Shown piece by piece: positions 1-7,911 of a DNA stretch of 64,000 nt. The DNA is taken from the NCBI RefSeq assembly GCF_020164955.1, contig NZ_JAIUHG010000005.1, positions 124,001-188,000 of the forward strand, in the 5' to 3' direction. The DNA comes from Mesorhizobium sp. CA8 (GTDB lineage: Bacteria; Pseudomonadota; Alphaproteobacteria; Rhizobiales; Rhizobiaceae). Position 1 is the first letter of the stretch; each line of letters opens with the position of its first letter. A model generated the notes under the pieces. The model had not been told where the DNA came from, made no database searches, and worked only from the letters and a program-made list of their open reading frames with translations. Position numbers and translations under genes: made by a program.

Positions 1-699
1 TTCATCCATTTCAACTGCGTGAAGAATATCGGCGTCGATGGTCCGGCGACGGAAGAACAGGTCGACACGTTGCTCGCGCATTACCGCGATGCCGGCATCA
101 GGCGGCCGTGGTTCTATACCAATCCACATGCTGAACCGGCGCGGCTGCGGTGTTGGCTGGAAGCGCGCGGCCTGCAGCATCAGGGCGGCTGGGAGCGCAT
201 CTATCGCGACGCCACGCCGCTGCCGGACGAACCGCTCTTCCCGGGCGACCCGCTGATCCCGGTCGACGATCTGGTGGTCGAGGAGGTTACGTCCTGGAAG
301 ACCTCGGAATGGGCTTCTTTCATCGATGCCAAATACAGGCTTCCCACCACGCCCTGGCTCACGGCGCTTGTCGGTCGCAAGGGCTGGCGTCACTATATGC
401 TGAAACGCAGGGGCGCGGTCGCCGCAGTACGCTCGCTCTTTATCTCAGATGGTGCCGCCTGGAGCGGTCTCGACGCGCCGGTGCCGGGAATCATGGCGCC
501 GAGCTTCGATCTGGATGCCATGCTCGGCGAAAGACTGGTTCGCGACGGCATAGCCGCCGGCGCGAAACTGTTTGTCGCCGACATCGAGGCGCCGCGCCCC
601 GAACGCGACGGGCCGGCCTATCGCAACTACGACCGGCTCGGCTTCAAGCTCGCCTATTTGCGCAATCATTACAGCTACCTGCCCGCTCATTCGAGCTGA
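1..699 (+). CDS. GNAT-like acetyltransferase, 5' truncated by window edge
   Basis: The frame is open from base 1, so the true start lies outside the window. A GTG at 19 is only an internal candidate. About 232 residues are visible. The C-terminal part (GERLVRDGIAAGAKLFVADI, then YRNYDRLGFKLAYLRNHYSY) resembles the end of a GNAT acyltransferase fold, where a final strand carries 'Y..LGF'. The family is inferred from this pattern only and no substrate can be named. The gene stands alone, followed by a convergent small gene. Confidence 0.6.
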   Translation, partial: FIHFNCVKNIGVDGPATEEQVDTLLAHYRDAGIRRPWFYTNPHAEPARLRCWLEARGLQHQGGWERIYRDATPLPDEPLFPGDPLIPVDDLVVEEVTSWKTSEWASFIDAKYRLPTTPWLTALVGRKGWRHYMLKRRGAVAAVRSLFISDGAAWSGLDAPVPGIMAPSFDLDAMLGERLVRDGIAAGAKLFVADIEAPRPERDGPAYRNYDRLGFKLAYLRNHYSYLPAHSS

Positions 700-710
700 A
701 CCGGGTCGCC

Positions 711-923
711 TCAGCGGTAGAGCCACTGCTTCAGGCAGCTTCTTGCCACCACATGCGCGGGCGGCACCGAGGCTTGATCGATGCGGGAATCATCGCTCGC
801 CCTCTTGCGAGCCTTTTCCAGAAGCAGGCGAATCTCGGCCGGGCGCACGCGGTCGCGCGCCATCACGAGTTGGACCATCGGGTCGTTCAAAAGCTCGTCC
901 AGGGTGTTGATGCTCTCGCTCAT
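711..923 (-). CDS. Small conserved hypothetical protein (70 aa)
   Basis: A 70-residue soluble protein beginning MSESINTLDELLNDPMVQLV, with a charged helical middle (RPAEIRLLLEKARKR). A strong ribosome binding site (GAGGAG) lies just upstream of the ATG at 923, which supports it as a real gene. No signal peptide or membrane segment is present and I do not recognise a function. It is convergent with the GNAT-like gene. Confidence 0.6.
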   Translation of the reverse strand: MSESINTLDELLNDPMVQLVMARDRVRPAEIRLLLEKARKRASDDSRIDQASVPPAHVVARSCLKQWLYR

Positions 924-1052
924 CCATCGCCTCCTCGATGCCTTCCCGCATGGCGCTTAGATAGGCAGCCAAAGATGGCCCGCCAATGACGCTTTGCCGG
1001 CTATGTCGTGAATCGAAGATGAAATTTTTGTGCAGGCCTGCGTCGCAATGAC

Positions 1053-1448
1053 TCAGGCCGGCGGCGCGCCTTCATATTGAGGCAGGCCATCGTCAAGCAT
1101 CACCCAGGGCTGCTTCGAGGCGGTCCAGAAATGCATGTCGGGCTTGAACAGGGACGGGTCGTCGAGCGAGCCAGAGGTGACGCCGAGGATGCCCCTGGAA
1201 TCCCGCCGTGAAAACAGGGTCGTACCACAGGCCGGGCAGAAGCCGCGCTTGAGGTCCGGCGTGGAATTGATTGCCGCCACCGGTCCTTCGATGGTCACGT
1301 CGTCGATACGAAACAGAAGTCGCGCATTGAAGGCGGCGCCGATCGCTCTCTGGCAGATCCGGCAATGGCAGACGCGTTCGTTGACCGGCTCGACTTCGGC
1401 CTTGTAGCGCACCGCGCCGCATAGGCACCCGCCCTCATATTTCGCCAT
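1053..1448 (-). CDS. GFA/CENP-V family zinc protein
   Basis: A 131-residue protein of the glutathione-dependent formaldehyde-activating (GFA) fold. The zinc-binding cysteines are all visible: C8/C10 (CLCGAVRY), C27/C29/C32 (CHCRICQR) and C71/C74 (CPACGTTLFS). The start at 1448 (MAKYEGGCLC) is chosen because AGGAAG precedes it and family members begin there; the frame is open upstream to 1511. Most GFA proteins have no proven substrate, so formaldehyde detoxification is only a family label. A second, unrelated GFA gene lies near 52.4 kb. Confidence 0.85.
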   Translation of the reverse strand: MAKYEGGCLCGAVRYKAEVEPVNERVCHCRICQRAIGAAFNARLLFRIDDVTIEGPVAAINSTPDLKRGFCPACGTTLFSRRDSRGILGVTSGSLDDPSLFKPDMHFWTASKQPWVMLDDGLPQYEGAPPA

Positions 1449-1566
1449 GGTAAGCTTCCTGTTCCTGGAGTAGCGGCACGCTTTAACTGCAGGCACGACA
1501 GCGTCAATCAAAAAGCGTTGATGGAACGCGATCGCTAACGGTGATAGGTCCCGCCCCTAACGAAAA

Positions 1567-1815
1567 TCAGTGGCGCTTCGCCTGCACGAGATAGGCGTCG
1601 ATCGTGGTCTCGCCGAGCCACTTCGCGGCTTCGAGCCTATGCAGCCCCTCGACCAGGATGTGGCGCTTGCCGTCGTGCCGCACCTGGATCGGCGTCTTCA
1701 TGCCGTTTTCGAGAATATCCTCGGCGAGATGGCGCACCGTCTCGGGATGCAGCGTCTTGCGCCGCGCCGTCGGCACGTAGATGTCGTCGACCTTGACCTT
1801 TTGCACACGCAGCAT
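1567..1815 (-). CDS. Stand-alone ParB N-terminal-like domain protein
   Basis: 82 residues made almost entirely of a ParB/Srx-type N-terminal domain: MLRVQKVKVDDIYVP, then ILENGMKTPIQVR and HILVEGLHRLEAAKWLG. The GLHR stretch occupies the place of the nucleotide-contacting GERR/GEHR motif of ParB proteins. No helix-turn-helix or dimer domain follows, so it is not a partition ParB. The start at 1815 has GGGAG upstream. It is divergent from the dimethylformamidase-like operon (148-base gap). Such solo domains may bind nucleotides; the role is unknown. Confidence 0.7.
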   Translation of the reverse strand: MLRVQKVKVDDIYVPTARRKTLHPETVRHLAEDILENGMKTPIQVRHDGKRHILVEGLHRLEAAKWLGETTIDAYLVQAKRH

Positions 1816-1963
1816 GTCGGCTCCCGGCGTTGAAACGTCGCCTAAGGATGAAGTAACTCGTTTGCCGGACATCGCCAAGCGCAAGCGCGCTGGCCCGATG
1901 CTTTCCATTTGACGCTTGGCCGGCCAACGGTCTCAATGACGGCCTCGTGATCTCAGGTGTTTC

Positions 1964-3604
1964 TTGACGCAACTGCCGACCGAATTCCCCGATTTCGGGC
2001 TCACGCCCGAGCAGCGCCGCGAGGCGGTGCGCGGCCATTATTACGAATGGCCGGGAATGAATGGCTCGAGCGGCGAGATTTGGGCCTACAGCGACCGGTT
2101 CTCCTATCGTCCGGGCGAACTGGTCACGCTTTTCGTCAGCGCGTCGGCGCCGCAATTCAGCCTTGCCGTCATTCGCGACGGCGAGAGCGAAACAAAGGTG
2201 TTCGAGGGAGCGGGCCTGACGGCGCGCTGGCAAGATACGCCCGACCAATGCTCTGTCGACGGCTGCGGCTGGGAGGCCTCGTTCGAATTCCGCGTCGGCG
2301 TCGACTGGCCGTCCGGCGCCTACCGCGTGACGCTCTCGGCCGAAGGCCGCGACGGCACGCCGATTCACAGCCATCATCTCTTCATCGTTACACCCTTGCC
2401 CGGCCGCAAGCCCGGCCGCCTGCTGCAGGTCGCCGCGACCGGCACCTGGCTCGCCTACAACACCTGGGGCGGCTCGAACCACTATCAGGGCATCACCGGC
2501 CCGAACCGCGACCAGTACGCGACGACGGTGTCGACGCAGCGACCCTGGTGCCGCGGTTTCGTCGTGCTGCCCAAGGATGCGCCGCGCGTGCCGCTGGAAG
2601 TCGCGGTGCCGCCGAAGACCGTGCCGCGTTATCCGCATATGGAATGGGCTTTCGCCACCGGCCATTCGAAGAAATACGCCTCTTCGGGCTGGGCAAGCTA
2701 TGACAGCCATTTCTTCCGCTTCGCCGAGCGCGCCGGCTATCAGGTCGATCTGGTGAGCCAGCACGAGCTCCATTTCTCGCCCGAAATCCTCGACGGCTAT
2801 GACTGCGTCGGCTTCGTCGGCCACGACGAATACTGGACCTGGGAGATGCGCGACGCCGTCGACGCCTATGTCGAGCGCGGCGGGCATGCGGCGCGCTTCG
2901 CCGGCAATTTCATGTGGCAGACGAGGCTGGAGGACCAAGGCCGCCGCCAGGTCTGCTATAAATATAAAGCGCGGGCGGAAGACCCCGCCTATCGCGGCGG
3001 CGACGTCACCCGCGCCACCAATTCCTGGGAAGCGCCTGAGATCGGCCGTCCCGGCAGCGCCACCTTCGGCCTCAACGCCACGAGAGGCGTCTATGCCGGC
3101 TGGGGCGGCTGCGCGCCGCGCGGCGTGCGCGGGTTTCCGGTCTACCGTCCCGAGCACTGGGCCTTCGCCGGCACCGGCATTTATTATGGCGACCTGCTCG
3201 GCGCCGACAGCCATGTCTATGGTTACGAGGTCGACGGCCTCGATTCCGAGATCCGCGGCGGCCTGCCCTACCCGACAGCGACCAGCGGCGCGCCGGACGG
3301 CTTGCAGGTGCTGGCCGTCGGCATGGCGAGCCAGGTCGAGGAAAGCGCCGACATCCCGATCGAGGACCAGTTCCTCACCGACGAGGACGGCCGCTTCACC
3401 GCCGAAACGTTGTTCGGCGAGGCGAGCGACGCCAATCTCGACAAGGTCAAGCGCGGCAACGGCATGATCGTCAATTTCCCGCGCGGCAAGGGCGAGGTGT
3501 TCCATGCCGGAAGCTGCGAATGGGTCGCCGGCTTGCTAAGGCAGGACGCGATGGTCGAACGCGTGACCAAAAATGTTCTCGACCGCTATCTTGGAAAGTC
3601 CTGA
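1964..3604 (+). CDS. N,N-dimethylformamidase beta-subunit-like protein
   Basis: 546 residues. The N-terminal ~130 residues look like a beta-sandwich (FSYRPGELVTLFVSA, WPSGAYRVTLSAEGRDG). The remainder matches the large-subunit domain of N,N-dimethylformamidase: WLAYNTWGGSNHY, YDCVGFVGHDEYWTWEMRDA, GGHAARFAGNFMWQTR and a C-terminal GEVFHAGSCEWVAGL. True DMFase hydrolyses DMF to dimethylamine and formate, has an iron-containing large subunit of ~760 residues and needs a small subunit. This protein is shorter and no small-subunit gene is nearby, so a different amide substrate is likely. The start is TTG at 1964, six bases after AGG; no ATG fits. It is the first gene of a four-gene operon. Confidence 0.75.
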   Translation: MTQLPTEFPDFGLTPEQRREAVRGHYYEWPGMNGSSGEIWAYSDRFSYRPGELVTLFVSASAPQFSLAVIRDGESETKVFEGAGLTARWQDTPDQCSVDGCGWEASFEFRVGVDWPSGAYRVTLSAEGRDGTPIHSHHLFIVTPLPGRKPGRLLQVAATGTWLAYNTWGGSNHYQGITGPNRDQYATTVSTQRPWCRGFVVLPKDAPRVPLEVAVPPKTVPRYPHMEWAFATGHSKKYASSGWASYDSHFFRFAERAGYQVDLVSQHELHFSPEILDGYDCVGFVGHDEYWTWEMRDAVDAYVERGGHAARFAGNFMWQTRLEDQGRRQVCYKYKARAEDPAYRGGDVTRATNSWEAPEIGRPGSATFGLNATRGVYAGWGGCAPRGVRGFPVYRPEHWAFAGTGIYYGDLLGADSHVYGYEVDGLDSEIRGGLPYPTATSGAPDGLQVLAVGMASQVEESADIPIEDQFLTDEDGRFTAETLFGEASDANLDKVKRGNGMIVNFPRGKGEVFHAGSCEWVAGLLRQDAMVERVTKNVLDRYLGKS

Positions 3605-3605
3605 C

Positions 3606-4988
3606 ATGTCGAAACCGGAAGTCCAGCCCGCAGCAGAGGCCGAAACGCGACCGCCGTCGCATCTGTTCTACCTCTCCAGCCTGCGCCGGCCGCTCGTCGA
3701 CCGCGCCGAGGGCATCTATTTCTGGACAAAGGACGGCCGCCGCTTCATCGACGGCTCGAGCGGGCCGATGGTCGCCAATATCGGCCATTCCAACCGCAAC
3801 GTGCTCGACGCCATGAAGCGGCAGATGGACAAGACCACCTTCGCCTATCGGCTGCATTTCGAGAACGAACCCGCCGAAGAGCTGGCGCGCGCGCTGGCCG
3901 GCAAGCTGCCCGAAGGCATGGATCGCATTTTCTTCGTGTCGGGCGGCTCGGAAGCGACCGAATCCTGCATCAAGCTCGCACGCCAATGGGCGGTCGCCAC
4001 CGGCCAGCCCAAGCGCTGGAAGGTGATCACCCGCTTCCCGTCCTATCATGGCGGCACGCTGGGCTCCCTTTCCGTCACCGGCGACGATGCGCTCGCCGAA
4101 ACCTTCACGCCGATGATGAAGGTGATGCCGACGGTGCCGGCACCCACAGCCTGGCGCGACCGCGACAACCTTTCGATGGAGCAGCGCGGCATCCGTTACG
4201 CCGACATGCTGGAGGAGAAAATCCAGGCTGAAGGCCCCGAAAGCGTTCTGGCCTTCATCATGGAGCCGATCGGCGGTGCTGCGACCGCAGCCCTGGTCGC
4301 GCCCGACAGCTACTATCCGCGCGTCCGCGAAATCTGCGACCGCTACGGCATCCTTCTGATCCATGACGAGGTGATGAGCGGCGCCGGCAGGACAGGCAAG
4401 TTCCTCGGCGGCGACCACTGGAACTGCAGGCCCGACATCGTCGCCCTCTCGAAGGGCCTGGGCTCGGGCTACGCGCCACTCGGCGCTCTGGCAGCACCCA
4501 TGCGCCTGGTCGAGCCGCTGCTGGCCTCCGGCGGCTTCCAGCATGGCCACACCTATGCCGGCAATCCGCTCGCCTGCGCCGCCGGCCTTGCTGTCCTTGG
4601 TGAAATGGACCGGCTCGAGCTCATCGCCAACGCCGCCGCGATGGGCGAGGTGCTGATGGCAGAGTTGAAGGGCTTGCAAAAGCGCTTCCCCTTCATCGCC
4701 GACGTGCGCGGCAAAGGCCTGCTCACCGGCGCCGAAATGGTCGCCGATCCGGAGACGCTGAAGCCCATCGACCCGGCCAGCAAGGCGACGCAGCGCCTGC
4801 TCGACCACGCCTATGCGCGCGGGCTGATCATCTATGGCCGCAACGTCAAGGGCGGCGTCGACGGCGACAATTTCATGGTGGCGCCGCCGATGATCATCAC
4901 GGCCAAGCAGATCGGCGAGATGATCTCTATCATCGGCGATTCGCTGAAGGCGCTGGCCGCGGAGCTCGACCTGCCGGTGGAAGGATGA
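3606..4988 (+). CDS. Class III aminotransferase (PLP-dependent)
   Basis: 460 residues with the fold-type I class III layout: FFVSGGSEATESCIKLARQW (cofactor phosphate region), YHGGTLGSLSVTG, LLIHDEVMSGAGRTGKF, and the Schiff-base lysine at about K283 in ALSKGLGSGYAPLGA. HTYAGNPLACAAGLAVL is also typical. The family moves amino groups from omega-amines or beta-amino acids to pyruvate or 2-oxoglutarate. The ATG at 3606 is one base past the stop of the upstream gene and has GGAAAG before it, so the two are co-translated. The substrate is not predictable from sequence. Confidence 0.9.
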   Translation: MSKPEVQPAAEAETRPPSHLFYLSSLRRPLVDRAEGIYFWTKDGRRFIDGSSGPMVANIGHSNRNVLDAMKRQMDKTTFAYRLHFENEPAEELARALAGKLPEGMDRIFFVSGGSEATESCIKLARQWAVATGQPKRWKVITRFPSYHGGTLGSLSVTGDDALAETFTPMMKVMPTVPAPTAWRDRDNLSMEQRGIRYADMLEEKIQAEGPESVLAFIMEPIGGAATAALVAPDSYYPRVREICDRYGILLIHDEVMSGAGRTGKFLGGDHWNCRPDIVALSKGLGSGYAPLGALAAPMRLVEPLLASGGFQHGHTYAGNPLACAAGLAVLGEMDRLELIANAAAMGEVLMAELKGLQKRFPFIADVRGKGLLTGAEMVADPETLKPIDPASKATQRLLDHAYARGLIIYGRNVKGGVDGDNFMVAPPMIITAKQIGEMISIIGDSLKALAAELDLPVEG

Positions 4989-5001
4989 GAAAGGTGTTTT
5001 G

Positions 5002-5496
5002 ATGCCGGCACCAATCACCCTCCGCCCCGGCACCATTGACGACGTCGAGACCATCCACGCCGCCCTGCTGCGCCTCGGCACACATATCGGCGCGCACCAG
5101 GAAATCACCTCGACGCCCGACGATCTCCGCCGCTACGGCTTCGGCGAAAAACCCGCTTTCTCGACGCTGATCGCCGAGATCGACGGCGAATTCGCCGGGC
5201 TTTGCCTGCATTTCCCGATCTTCTCGACCTGGATCGGCCGTCCCGGCGTTTATGTGCAGGACCTTTACGTCGAGGATCGTTTCCGCGGCCGCCGGGTCGG
5301 CGAAAGGTTGCTGCGGCGCGTCGCGAAGGAATGCCGCGCGGCGGGCGGCGTCTACCTGAGGCTCTCCGTCGATACCGACAATGAGACGGCCAAGGCCTTC
5401 TACGAAAGACTGGGCATCGACCGGTCGAGCTACGAGCAGGTGCAGAAAATCGTCGGCGACGCCTTTTTCGCCTTTGCCGACACGCCGGAGGAATGA
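5002..5496 (+). CDS. GNAT family N-acetyltransferase
   Basis: 164 residues with a full GNAT domain: ITLRPGTIDDVETIHAALL at the N-terminus, the acetyl-CoA motif A region VEDRFRGRRVGERLLRRVAK, and the C-terminal strand ETAKAFYERLGI. This arrangement is like diamine or amino-acid acetyltransferases. ATG 5002 is preferred over the TTG at 4999 because AAAGG is well spaced for it. It is the third gene of the operon and sits beside a deacetylase-family gene, so acetylation of an amine intermediate is plausible but unproven. Confidence 0.88.
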   Translation: MPAPITLRPGTIDDVETIHAALLRLGTHIGAHQEITSTPDDLRRYGFGEKPAFSTLIAEIDGEFAGLCLHFPIFSTWIGRPGVYVQDLYVEDRFRGRRVGERLLRRVAKECRAAGGVYLRLSVDTDNETAKAFYERLGIDRSSYEQVQKIVGDAFFAFADTPEE

Positions 5497-5498
5497 CG

Positions 5499-6527
5499 AT
5501 GAAAGCCTTCTATGCCGAGGAGCAGAAACGCCATGACCCGAGGGCTTTCCTCTCCAGCGGCGCGCCGCAGCCCAACCCGGAAAAGCCGGAGCGGACCGAA
5601 CGATTGTTAGCCGGCGCGAGATCGGCCGGCTTGACGATCGAACGCCCAGAAAATCATGGGCTCGGCCCGATCGCGGCGGTGCATACGCCTGAATATCTCG
5701 ATTTCCTCGAGCACATTTTTGCGCGCTGGCAGCGCATCGAAGGCGCCTCGGCGGAAGTCATCCCGAACATCCACCCGATCGCCCGCAATGGCTCCTATCC
5801 GGCCTCGGCGGTCGGCCAGGCCGGCTACCACATGGCCGACACCGCCTGCCCGATCTCGGCCGAGACCTGGAACAGCGCGCTGTGGAGCGCCTGGAGCGCA
5901 GTGGAAGCTGCCGAAGCGGTGATGGCCGGCGCGCCTTCGGCCTATGCGCTCTGCCGCCCGCCCGGCCATCACGCCTTCGGCGATGTCGCCGGCGGCTTCT
6001 GCTTCATCAACAATTCGGCGGTCGCGGCGCAGGTGCTGCGCAAGAACGCCGCCCGCGTCGCGATCCTCGATGTCGACCTGCACCACGGCAACGGCACGCA
6101 AGGAATCTTCTATGCCCGCCCCGACGTGCTCACCGTCTCGCTGCATGCCGATCCGGTGCGCTTCTACCCGTTCTTCTGGGGACACGCCGACGAGCGCGGC
6201 GAAGGCCTCGGCCTCGGCTACAATCTCAACCTGCCGCTGCCGCGCAAGTCCGGCGACGCGCCCTTTCTCGAAACGCTGTCGGCGGCCTTCCAGCGCATTC
6301 GCGCCTTCGCGCCGGAAGCGCTGGTCGTGGCGCTCGGCCTCGACGCTTTCGAGGGCGACCCATTCGGCGGCCTGTCGGTGACGACGCCGGGCTTCTCGCG
6401 CATCGGCGAAGCGATCGCCGGGCTCGGCCTGCCGACGGTCATCGTCCAGGAAGGCGGCTATCTCTGCGACGCGCTCGGCGACAATCTCACCGCTTTCCTC
6501 ACCGGCTTCGGCGGCAAGCAGGGTTAG
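5499..6527 (+). CDS. Histone deacetylase/acetylpolyamine amidohydrolase family protein
   Basis: 342 residues covering the whole arginase/deacetylase fold. Visible active-site elements are the paired histidines H157-H158 in PPGHHAFGD, zinc ligands D193 and H195 in LDVDLHHGNGTQG, and D282 in GLDAFEGDPFGG; QEGGYLCDALG closes the site. Bacterial members remove acetyl groups from acetylpolyamines and similar amides. The start at 5499 is favoured over the ATG at 5493 (which overlaps the previous stop) because GGAGG lies seven bases before 5499. It is the last gene of the operon; a palindromic repeat follows. Confidence 0.9.
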   Translation: MKAFYAEEQKRHDPRAFLSSGAPQPNPEKPERTERLLAGARSAGLTIERPENHGLGPIAAVHTPEYLDFLEHIFARWQRIEGASAEVIPNIHPIARNGSYPASAVGQAGYHMADTACPISAETWNSALWSAWSAVEAAEAVMAGAPSAYALCRPPGHHAFGDVAGGFCFINNSAVAAQVLRKNAARVAILDVDLHHGNGTQGIFYARPDVLTVSLHADPVRFYPFFWGHADERGEGLGLGYNLNLPLPRKSGDAPFLETLSAAFQRIRAFAPEALVVALGLDAFEGDPFGGLSVTTPGFSRIGEAIAGLGLPTVIVQEGGYLCDALGDNLTAFLTGFGGKQG

Positions 6528-6529
6528 AA

Positions 6530-6573
6530 GCAATTCCAGGAAAAGTGTGTAGCGGTTTTCCGTCCGGAATTGC
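6530..6573. repeat. Intergenic palindrome, family A (copy 1)
   Basis: A 44-base imperfect palindrome with outer arms GCAATTCC / GGAATTGC and inner arms GGAAAA / TTTTCC around GTGTGTAGCGG. The same element recurs at 25066, 41386, 49832 and 52862. It lies between two convergent genes. Confidence 0.85.
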
Positions 6574-6587
6574 GTAAAGCCAAAAAA

Positions 6588-7856
6588 CTACGAACGCTGC
6601 TGCCGCAGCATCGCGATCACGCGATGCACGCTCTCCAGCGTCTCGTCGATCTCGACCGCCGTGTTGTAATGCGCAATGCCGATGCGCAGGACGCCCTGCT
6701 CGGCGGGTATGCCCAGCTGGTGGACGACCTCCCACGCATAATTGTGGCCGGACCAGACGAAGATGTCCTCGGCATTCATCTGCCGCACGATCGTTTCCGG
6801 CGCGATCCCTTCGACGGTGAAGGAAATCGTTGGCACACGCTCGGCGAGGCGATTCGGATCGGTGATGCCGTGGATGACCAGGCCCTCGATGTCGGACAGG
6901 CCTTCGATCAGTTGCCGGGCAAGCTTGTTCTCGTAAGCGATCGAGACCTCGAACGCCTTGGCGATTCGCTGCCGGCGCGAGCCGCTCTCGCCGGCGGCAC
7001 CGCCCAGATCGGCGAAATAGTTGATGGCCGCCGTCAGCCCGGCCATCAGCTCGATCTGCGGCGTGCCAAGCTCGAACCGCTCCGGCAGGGCGTTGGACGA
7101 GCAGCGGCATTTGTAAGGCTCGAGCGCGTCGATGACATCGCGGCGGCCCCACAATATGCCCATATGCGGCCCGAAGAATTTATAGGCGGAGCAGATCAGG
7201 AAATCGCAGCCGAGCGCCTGCACGTCGATCAGCCCATGCGGCGCGAATTGCACGGCATCGACATAAACCAGCGCGCCGGCCTGTTTAGCTGCGGCCGTCA
7301 GCGTCTTCACCCGGTTGATCGAGCCGGTGAGGTTCGAGGCATAATTCAGCGCGACAAGCCGCGTTTTTTGCGAAAGCAGCGCCTTCAGCGCCGCTTCCTC
7401 CACCTGCCAGCTCCGCTCGTCGAACGGCAGGAAGCGCACGACCAGGCCGAGATCCTCGGCAAGCTGCAGCCAGGGCGAGACATTGCCCTCGTGATCCATG
7501 CGCGTGACGATGATCTCGTCGCCCGGTTTCATCGTGCGGCCAAGCGTGCGCGACATGTGGTAGGTCAGCGTCGTCATGTTGGCGCCGATCACGATCTCCT
7601 CGACGCTTGCGGCGTTCAGGAAATCAGCCATCGCGGCATGCGCAGCGTCGACCACTTTTTGGGCCGCGACCGTGGTCTCAAAGAACCCACCCAGATTGGC
7701 GTTGGTCGAGAGCAGGCAGCGCGACACCGCATCTGCCACCGCCTGCGGCACCTGCGTGCCGGCGGGATTGTCCAGATAGATGCGGCGACGCCCGTCATCG
7801 GTCAGCGAAAGCGCCGGAAACCTGCCGCGCACGGCCTCGATCGGAAAGTCTGACAT
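6588..7856 (-). CDS. Class V aminotransferase, cysteine-desulfurase-like
   Basis: 422 residues of the class V aminotransferase family. YLDNPAGTQVPQAVADAV is the N-terminal substrate loop and the PLP lysine is K226 in CSAYKFFGPHMG. FVWSGHNYAWEVVHQLG near the end replaces the region that carries the catalytic cysteine in true cysteine desulfurases, so sulfur transfer is doubtful; an epimerase, lyase or aminotransferase role is more likely. The start at 7856 has GGGGGGA upstream. It lies 55 bases downstream of the aldo/keto reductase on the same strand, probably one operon. Confidence 0.85.
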   Translation of the reverse strand: MSDFPIEAVRGRFPALSLTDDGRRRIYLDNPAGTQVPQAVADAVSRCLLSTNANLGGFFETTVAAQKVVDAAHAAMADFLNAASVEEIVIGANMTTLTYHMSRTLGRTMKPGDEIIVTRMDHEGNVSPWLQLAEDLGLVVRFLPFDERSWQVEEAALKALLSQKTRLVALNYASNLTGSINRVKTLTAAAKQAGALVYVDAVQFAPHGLIDVQALGCDFLICSAYKFFGPHMGILWGRRDVIDALEPYKCRCSSNALPERFELGTPQIELMAGLTAAINYFADLGGAAGESGSRRQRIAKAFEVSIAYENKLARQLIEGLSDIEGLVIHGITDPNRLAERVPTISFTVEGIAPETIVRQMNAEDIFVWSGHNYAWEVVHQLGIPAEQGVLRIGIAHYNTAVEIDETLESVHRVIAMLRQQRS

Positions 7857-7911
7857 CGTCTCTATCCCCCCGTCTTTTCTCACCAATTCGTCTTTACTGG
7901 GTGATACCCGC

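Noticed and set aside
1637..3505. A 622-residue antisense open frame over the DMFase-like gene
   Set aside because: High-GC codon use leaves long antisense frames. The product is Ala/Gly/Arg-rich with no motif, while the plus strand has clear family blocks.
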